DNA from: Axinella damicornis
Taxonomy: Eukaryota > Porifera > Demospongiae > Axinellida > Axinellidae
Length of the DNA stretch: 64,000 nt
Reading direction: 5' to 3'
Assembly (NCBI GenBank): GCA_963931865.1
Contig: OZ007506.1
Location: forward strand, 5,866,696 to 5,930,695
Positions 57,392 through 64,000 of this stretch are shown here, one piece after another; position 1 is the first letter of the stretch; every line of letters starts with the position of its first letter. The notes beneath the pieces are model-generated. The model was given only the letters and a program-made list of their open reading frames with translations. It was not told the DNA's origin and searched no databases. Position numbers and translations under genes: made by a program.

Positions 57392-60300
57392 TCCTACATA
57401 CGCACACAGAGTCCAGACATGTTTTGTTTCCGCAGCTGCAAGTACAATGTTCACCGCAGCAAGGAGGCAACGGGGAGGGTGGTGGTGTGGAGGATGGGTG
57501 TGCCCAACAGCTTCACCATGGAAGCCACCTTCTGTGGGTCCACTCTCACACCAGTGAGGTAATTTGTGATGTTGGGAGTTGGGGTTTGTATCCATGCCTT
57601 CAATGTGTGGTACGTGTCACACACTATAGTCAATTACTGGGAGTTGCCTTGTGCCAAAACGAGGTGGGCTTTGCAATTCTGTCAAAAACAAATATTGTAA
57701 TGCTCCACAGTACTTAAATTAAGTTGTCATGGTGACAATTTCATTAGCAAATAAGCCAAGGCAAAAGCTACCCCTTACGCAAATAGTCATAAAATCTCTT
57801 ATAAGAATAAGAATCATGTTTTCGGCCATTTCTTATAAGACCCAAAATTCTTATGACATCTCAATAAGACTTCCAGCTTTCTTTTGAAGGTCCATCATAA
57901 TTAAGTAGCTACATATATTCCAGGCTGCTGAATTAATTTGAACATGCAGTACAGCCAATTCGCACCAAACTTCTCACAGCAAAAGGCAATGATGCAAAAA
58001 CGACGGTATGTGGGTCATTATATTGCTCTTAATGATGTATTTCTATCCAGCCATCAGTTTACGGAAGACAATCTGGTTGCCATGGGAACACGACTGTGTG
58101 AAGCAATCCACAAGTACCACCGCTTCATCAAAAGCAAAAGGTAATGTATACTGGCCTGGTGGAGTACACTAGTGGGGTCTATACTGCAGGCCTTCCCCGC
58201 CTCCACTTGCAGTATGCAAACACATGCAGAGGGGGAACGCCTGGGAGATGTGGTCACACACGGTGATGTCAGGTAGACAGAGGATAGACACACGGGCTGG
58301 GGTAACCAACCACTTCACATTGACCTATTCCCGGCTTAGTGAACAGTGAACAATTATGTTGATCCTGCCTTGTAAATAATGTTCTGGCATATCCAGCCCT
58401 CAGACAGAGATCCTTCGTCAGGCACCACAGCCTGTGTGTCTGCCATCGGTCACCCTGACTATATAGCTGCAAATCTCCCAGGCCATCCCCCTCTATACAT
58501 AATTGCATACTGCAGAGACTGGAGTTGGGATCGGCCTGGGAAACGAGGCTACTGCATTATGGTTATTATACTGGTGGAGTATGCTGGTGTATGCTGGTGG
58601 AGTGTACTGGTGTGGAATATACTGGTGGAGTATACTGGTGGAGTATACTGGTGGAGTGTACTGGTGTGGAATATACTGGTGGAGTATACTGGTGGAGTGT
58701 ACTGGTGTGGAATATACTGGTGGAGTATACTGGTGGAGTGTACTGGTGTGGAATATACTGGTGGAGTATACTGGTGGAGTGTACTGGTGTGGAATATACT
58801 GGTGGAGTATACTGGTGGAGTATGCTGGTGTATACTGGTGGAGTGTACTGGTGTGGAATATACTGGTGGAGTATACTGGTGGAGTATACTGGTGGAGTGT
58901 ACTGGTGTGGAATATACTGGTGGAGTATACTGGTGGAGTGTACTGGTGAAATATACTGAAATATACTGGTGGAGAGTACTGGTGGAATATACTGGTGGAG
59001 TATATTCATCTATGAAACCATCCACAAAATGCATTTACAGTGAATTTGGATGCTGCAGCTGCAGTAGCTGAAACTAGTAGACAAATCTACAGCATATTTG
59101 TAACTAGCTACACTAATGTAGGCTAGAGTGCTTTAGCAAACTGCTTTCAACTTGAATTGTGCTCCTTACATTGATTCTTACAAGAGTTGGAATAATCTTA
59201 TACGATTCATATATTATGAATCTTATACGTAACATTCTTCTAACATCATTTTGGCCTATCTTATAAGATTCTTGCAACTTTCCATATAAGGGCCCTAATG
59301 GAAAAGTCATTTGATTTGGTCATTTCTCCTAAATACTTGTGACTTCTCAATATGATTTCCTATTACATCTGTACCATATGTACTGTTAGCATCCTCCTCC
59401 CCTCCCAGCTACCAGCAGAAGATCCTCTCCATGCTGGCTGAACACATCATGAATTCCATCCGTCAGGAACAAGTGCCTCCCATCCAACCTGCTGGTCCCC
59501 CTGCAACCAATGCCCCTGCCCCCCTCCCAGATGTCGTTACCAGTTCTCTGACCCCTCGCACCAGCCACACAGTTGTCGAGAGCAAGCCAGCAAAGAGTTA
59601 CCACAGAAAGCACTCCTCAAGAGTGCTACGCAAATTCTCCAAATATGATCTGTCCCTCCTGGAGCAGGAATCCAGGTAAGTAGCCAAATACCAGCTACTA
59701 TTACTTGCAGGTACTAGTTTTAGCAAACCTTCACTAAAATCTGCAATCCCTAATAACATACATCACAATGAATAAATGATTCCGCTAAAATTTGTACCCA
59801 CCAAATCTGAGGTACCTTCAAATAGGCACGTTCAAGTAGGCCTTGGCCGATTTTGCTCAAACTTTTACCTATTTTTCTTTTCTTTTTTTCTCCTGTTAGT
59901 AACCTATTTTTCTTTTTAATTCACCTATTTTTCTCAATTATGCTGGCATTGATTTTGAAAATTTACACAAGTTCAATAGCTACACGCTTGTAAACACTTG
60001 AAAACTGATTCTGAGTGACACTGTCACCGTGACAATGCATCGACTGCAACAAACTACAGGCCATGTGTTGCACTTGTCAAAGTAGTTCTATCTAATACGT
60101 AGCTATGGCCTACGTAGCTACCTAGCTAATATGTAGCTAGCCTAGTAGTATACATTGCTACTTCTAAACCTGTACCTGACAGTGTTGTTTTTAAAGATTA
60201 GGAATTACAAAACCTATTTGTACCTATTTTTCTCATCAGAGTAGGCCTGAGCTAATTATGCACACATAATTTGCAGAATAATAGGGACTTACCCGAATTG

Positions 60301-63300
60301 CACATTATTCGCGAATAATCCGGCCAGAAAACTAATTATTAGTGGGCGTGTAGTTTCAGTCATGGCTGCCTTGTGTAAGTCTGATGCAGAGTGCTGTGAC
60401 GACCTTTCGTCGCTTTCAAGCTCCGAAACAGGAACAGAGGCTACAGAGCACGAGTCTACCTCCTCCTGTGTGTCTCTGCTAGACCGCTTACGGAGCCCCA
60501 AGTCATCTGAGTTGGCTCGTAAACGAAAAGTCGATCACAATGTCAAAAATATTTTGTGAATAACAGGTTGTTGAAGTAAAATAATGGGCTTAGTTGTCAA
60601 GAATATTCAAATAAAATAATGGGGGAAATTTTGTGAATAATTAGGTCAGGCCTACATCAGAGTCAGAAAGTGTACCTATTTTTCCCAGCATAATTCACTA
60701 AGCTCAGGAGCACCTATTTTTCCCAAAATTATGCTAGCAAAATCCGCAAAGGCCTATCCGGAACTAGCCGCCCGGAACTGGCCGCCCGGAACTGGCCGCC
60801 CGGAACTGGCCGCCCGGAACTGGCCGCCCGGAACTGGCCGCCCGGAACTGGCCGCCCGGAACTGGCCGCCCGGAACTGGCCGCCCGGAACTGGCCGCCCG
60901 GAACTGGCCACCCGGAACTGGCCGCCCGGAACTGGCCGCCCGGAACTGGCCGGCCGGAACTGGCCGGCCGGAACTGGCCGGCCGGAACTGGCCGGCCGGA
61001 ACTGGCCGGCCGGAACTGGCCGGCCGGAACTGGCCGGCCGGAACTGGCCGGCCGGAACTAGCCGCCCGGAACTAGCCGCCCGGAACTGGCCGCCCGGAAC
61101 TGGCCGCCCGGAACTGGCCGCCCGGAACTGGCCGCCCGGAACTGGCCGCCCGGAACTGGCCGCCCGGAACTGGCCGCCCGGAACTGGCCGCCCGGAACTG
61201 GCCGCCCGGAACTGGCTGCCCGGAACTGGCCGCCCGGAACTGGCCGCCCAGAACTGGCTGCCCGGAACTAGCCGCCCGGAACTGGCCGCCCGGAACTGGC
61301 CGCCCGGAACTGGCCGCCCGGAACTAGCCGCCCGGAACTAGGCCTTGGCGGATTTTGCTCGAACTTTTACCTATTTTTCTTTTCTTTTTTTCTCCTGTTA
61401 GTAACCTATTTTTCTTTTTAATTCACCTATTTTTCTCAATTATGCTGGCATTGATTTTGAAAATTTACACAAGTTCAATAGCTACACGCTTGTAAACACT
61501 TGAAAACTGATTCTGAGTGACACTGTCACCGTGACAATGTATCGACTGCAACAAACTACAGGCCACGTGTTGCACTTGTCAAAGTAGTTCTATCTAATAC
61601 GTAGCTATGGCCTACGTAGCTACCTAGCTAATATGTAGCTAGCCTAGTAGTATACATAGTCTACATTGCTACTTCTAAACCTGTACCTGACAGTGTTGTT
61701 TTTCAAGATTAGGAATTACAAAACCCATTTGTACCTATTTTTCTCATCAGAGTCAGAAAGTGTACCTATTTTTCCCAGCATAATTCACTATGCTCAGGAG
61801 CACCTATTTTTTCCAAAATTATGCTAGCAAAATCCGCAAAGGCCTACCCGGAACTAGCCGCCCGGAACTAGCCGCCCGGAACTGGCCGCCCGGAACTGGC
61901 CGCCCGGAACTGGCCGCCGGGAACTGGCCGCCCGGAACTGGCCGCCCGGAACTGGCCGCCCGGAACTGGCCGCCCGGAACTGGCCGCCTGGAACTGGCCA
62001 CCCGGAACTGGCCACCCGGAACTGGCCGCCTGGAACTGGCTGCCCGGAACTGGCCGCCTGGAACTGGCCGCCCGGAACTGGCCGCCTGGAACTGGCTGCC
62101 CGGAACTGGCCGCCCGGAACTGGCTGCCCGGAACTGGCCGCCCGGAACTGGCCGGAACTAGCCACCCGGAACTAGCCGCTCGGAACTAGCCGCCCGGAAC
62201 TAGCTGCCCGGAACTGGCCGCCCGGAACTGGCCGCCCGGAACTGGCCGCCCGGAACTGGCCGCCCGGAACTGGCCGCCCGGAACTGGCCGCCCGGAACTG
62301 GCCGCCCGGAACTGGCCGCCCGGAACTGGCCGCCCGGAACTGGCCGCCCGGAACTGGCCGCCCGGAACTGGCCGGCCGGAACTAACTGGCCGCCCGGAAC
62401 TGGCCGCGCTGCCCGGAACTGGCCGCCCGGAACTGGCCGCCCGGAACTGGCCGCCCGGAACTGGCCGGCCGGAACTGGCCGGAACTAGCCGCCCGGAACT
62501 AGCCGCCCGGAACTAGCCGCCCGGAACTAGCTGCCCGGAACTGACCGCCCGGAACTGGCCGCCCGGAACTGGCCGCCCGGAACTGGCCGCCCGGAACTGG
62601 CCGCCAAGAACTGGCCGCCCGGAACTGGCCGCCCGGAACTGGCCGCCCGGAACTGGCCGCCCGGAACTGGCCGGCCGGAACTGGCCACCCGGAACTAGCC
62701 GCCCGGAACTAGCCACCCGGAACTAGCCGCCCGGAAGTTCAAGGGCTTATTGAGCCGCCAAAGGCAGCTTGATGATTGGTTACATTTTTGTACTCACAAT
62801 TAATAGTAGCCCTTAAGTCACATGACTATGACTTGACCCCCTCACACACACGCACACACACACGTACAGTACTAGTGGCTCTGACAGTGAAAACGATGAG
62901 TTTGATTACCACAAGAGGAAGGTGAGTATATTATCCATGCTCTGACATACTCTTGTGTGATGGGTACAACTTCATATCCTGCAGCATTCCCGCCACAAGA
63001 AGAGGCGACGGTGCCGCTCCCTCCACACACACACACAGTCCCACCTTCCCCTCCTCCACCATGTCAAACCTGGCAGGACACTGGCCGCAGGTACTCATCC
63101 CCCCACCTCCCCTCCCCCAGCCTCCCATCTTCCACTAGAGGAGAAGCTAGCATCCCTGAAGCTGCACAACAGTGCTCCGGCCAGACTCCAGTCTCTACAG
63201 AGAAAGAAGGTAGTAAAATTAATGGTTGAAGTCATTTTCATGTGCACATTCCTTGAGCTGCCTTAACTCCATCAATGACTGATGTAACCAAAGCAGTGTC

Positions 63301-63882
63301 AATATTAAGCTAGCCTCGTTGCCAGGCCATATCACCCAGCATTGCAGTATACTATAGTAACTGCATGAAACACTTGCTACTACATAGTATATAATTTATG
63401 CGGATTGTTTGTTGCAGTGTTTCAATACACAACACACACACATCCGTAGATGTTGCCCTCAGGGTGGAAGTTTGTTAATCGCTATGCCAACCGCTCCAAT
63501 AGGGGCATCCCCATGTTTGCTGAGGAGCGGCTCAAGGAAAGGGCAGAGAGACAGGTATCTGTCTATCTTCATGCCTGTTATCTCTGCCTATCTATATATC
63601 TGTCTGTCTATCAGTTCAGTTCAGTTCATTTTGATTTGATAACCCAGGAATGCCTCATCTCCAATACAGAAGGTTTTCATGCAGGTCCTGGGCCCCATTA
63701 ACGGGGGATGGTGATGCCATCATCACTGAACTCGCTTGAGTTACCATAAATGGCATTGCTCAAACTTGTTTTTCTGGAAGGGCAAAGGGCAAATTCCTTT
63801 TTTCAAGGCGAACCACCCTTCAACAGAAAAACCAAGGGTTTTAGTGGGATTCGAACTCAGGACAGAGCTATCTATCTGTCTG

Positions 63883-63920
<38 letters not shown>

Positions 63921-64000
63921 GATCTCTCTATCTATCTATCTATCTATCTATCTATCCATCTGTCCATCTAAACATTTGGTGATTTCTTTGTTGCCAGAAG
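51004..64000 (+). CDS. AGBL2: Cytosolic carboxypeptidase 2/3 (AGBL2/AGBL3 type), 3' partial
   Basis: This M14 metallocarboxypeptidase removes glutamates from tubulin side chains or C-termini. Exons: 51004-51180, 51249-51412, 51826-52193, 52592-52823, 52920-52982, 53127-53218, 53348-53423, 53497-53575, 54004-54129, 54296-54356, 54534-54664, 54796-54921, 56946-57008, 57084-57215, 57410-57558, 58051-58140, 59409-59675, 62870-62921, 62985-63090, 63139-63209, 63450-63554, 63998 onward; about 910 visible residues. The N-domain block is [13 protein letters not shown]...[19 protein letters not shown]. The catalytic domain has zinc ligands His498/Glu501 ([13 protein letters not shown]) and His594 ([16 protein letters not shown]), [13 protein letters not shown], and catalytic Glu668 in [13 protein letters not shown]. 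The intron after 57215 starts with GC. Exons after 62870 are less certain. A 17-residue duplication ([13 protein letters not shown]) lies in exon 52592-52823. AGBL2 versus AGBL3 is undecided. Confidence 0.93.
51662..51698. repeat. Perfect 16-bp hairpin
   Basis: CATAGATAATATAGTC (51662-51677) and GACTATATTATCTATG (51683-51698) are exact reverse complements with a 5-nt loop, in AGBL2 intron 2. Confidence 0.9.
55001..55386. mobile_element. Hairpin-ended repeat element, copy 2 (possibly Helitron-like)
   Basis: The left end TCAATACATTAAGATTTTAA is identical to copy 1 at 15289. It shares ATCGAACTCCGCGAAGAATG / TCGAACTCCGCGAAGAATG, GCAATCGGGGAGCAGCAG repeats, AGAGCTGTCCGGCGC, and the terminal GGGGGAAGTAGCTGAGCGAG hairpin. 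It is flanked by CCTCATTCCCA and TGGGAATGAGG, arms of the foldback family, so it seems to sit in a foldback loop. Confidence 0.6.
56000..56430. repeat. GATCATGCTGTATTTCTT tandem repeat, about 35-bp units
   Basis: About 12 degenerate units of TGCATGATCCTGTACGATCA + TGCTGTATTTCTT. The unit contains the palindrome TGATCA/GATC, giving strong self-complementarity. Confidence 0.9.
57318..57392. repeat. (CA)n microsatellite
   Basis: Pure CA repeat inside the GC-AG intron of AGBL2, just upstream of its acceptor. Confidence 0.95.
58565..59010. repeat. 15-bp-based minisatellite (GGTGGAGTATACTGG)
   Basis: About 28 units alternate between GGTGGAGTATACT and GGTGGAGTGTACTGGTGTGGAATATACT higher-order forms. 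The period is a multiple of three, so long frames appear on both strands (Val-Glu-Tyr-Thr-Gly-type). These are not treated as genes. Located in the AGBL2 intron 58141-59408. Confidence 0.9.
59837..60756. mobile_element. hAT-like MITE, copy A (interrupted)
   Basis: Ends are TAGGCCTTGGCCGATTTTGC and GCAAAATCCGCAAAGGCCTA (inverted). It contains a second MITE at 60242-60654; without it and one 8-bp target copy the element is about 499 bp. Copy B at 61339-61846 has the same sequence uninterrupted. Confidence 0.75.
60242..60654. mobile_element. Nested hAT-like MITE with 8-bp target duplication
   Basis: Inverted ends TAGGCCTGAGCTAATTAT / ATAATTAGGTCAGGCCTA are flanked on both sides by CATCAGAG (60234-60241 and 60655-60662). 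The uninterrupted sister copy B has a single CATCAGAG at this point. The interior frame 60362-60559 (65 residues, serine-rich then basic [10 protein letters not shown]) has no recognised family. Confidence 0.9.
60757..62738. repeat. 15-bp minisatellite CCGGAACTGGCCGCC
   Basis: Well over 100 units of CCGGAACTGGCCGCC with GGCCGG and ACTAGC variants, interrupted by MITE copy B (61339-61846). Variant blocks such as the GGCCGGCCGG run at 60951-61055 indicate higher-order expansion. The frame reads as [13 protein letters not shown] repeats; it lies in an AGBL2 intron and is not a gene. Confidence 0.95.
61339..61846. mobile_element. hAT-like MITE, copy B (uninterrupted)
   Basis: 508 bp from TAGGCCTTGGCGGATTTTGC to GCAAAATCCGCAAAGGCCTA, bordered on both sides by CCCGGAAC, an 8-bp match that is also part of the surrounding minisatellite unit. 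Confidence 0.8.
63695..63875. repeat. Possible tRNA-derived SINE fragment
   Basis: The minus strand of 63838-63865 reads GAGTTCGAATCCCACTAAAA, a B-box-like motif, at the edge of a (CTAT)n tract. No A box is seen, so this is only suggestive. Confidence 0.3.
63868..63970. repeat. (CTAT)n microsatellite
   Basis: TATCTATC repeats lie in the last AGBL2 intron of the window, shortly before an acceptor at 63997. Confidence 0.95.

Noticed and set aside
58379..59071. Long overlapping open frames on both strands (up to 230 codons)
   Set aside because: They are generated by a 15-bp minisatellite whose period is a multiple of three, inside an AGBL2 intron; no start context, splice logic or family match.
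60731..62165. Repetitive frames of [13 protein letters not shown] type
   Set aside because: Translation of the CCGGAACTGGCCGCC array; stop-free because of unit length and lying in an intron.
1..64000. CRISPR arrays, operons or other prokaryotic systems
   Set aside because: The tandem repeats lack spacer structure, and every confident gene is intron-containing and metazoan; nothing suggests bacterial contamination.

Overview
The window is eukaryotic nuclear DNA from an early-branching animal, most likely a demosponge. The species call is inference. It rests on nine multi-exon metazoan genes with complete GT-AG splice structures, introns often under 200 bp, short intergenic gaps, and heavy loading with small inverted-repeat elements and minisatellites. 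All gene models were assembled by eye from conserved protein blocks plus splice-phase bookkeeping; every complete model sums to a whole number of codons.

Layout, left to right: ASAP-type Arf GAP (+, 275-8185, 5' end outside the window); TOM7-like mitochondrial import subunit (-, 9240-9633); a PDZ-PH-PH adaptor (-, 9992-14310); holocytochrome c synthase HCCS (+, 14849-18355); TXNDC5/ERp46-like protein disulfide isomerase (-, 18712-22723); EBAG9/RCAS1 (+, 23046-24926); exocyst subunit EXOC1/Sec3 (-, 25226-37345, 16 exons); elongation factor 1-delta (+, 37492-39583); SH3BP5 (+, 39822-43849); SUMO ligase NSMCE2/NSE2 (-, 44875-50841); and cytosolic carboxypeptidase AGBL2/3 (+, 51004 to beyond 64000).

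Four gene pairs are head to head with 146-538 bp between start codons (PDZ-PH/HCCS, TXNDC5/EBAG9, EXOC1/EEF1D, NSMCE2/AGBL2), so bidirectional promoters are the rule here. The genes do not form one pathway. They are housekeeping functions: Arf and Rab11 control, exocytosis, Golgi and ER function, mitochondrial import and haem attachment, translation, SMC5/6 SUMOylation and tubulin deglutamylation.

Introns carry most of the novelty. They hold a nested hAT-type MITE with its empty site preserved in a sister copy, two TA-flanked MITEs, a 0.45-kb TIR element, a 5-kb TIR structure with transposase-like remnants in EXOC1 intron 1, two copies of a hairpin-ended (possibly Helitron-like) element, a dispersed foldback family present at least ten times, and many minisatellites. 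One minisatellite contains a functional splice donor and another encodes repeated haem-binding motifs in HCCS. Long G or C runs in many introns may mark unreliable assembly.
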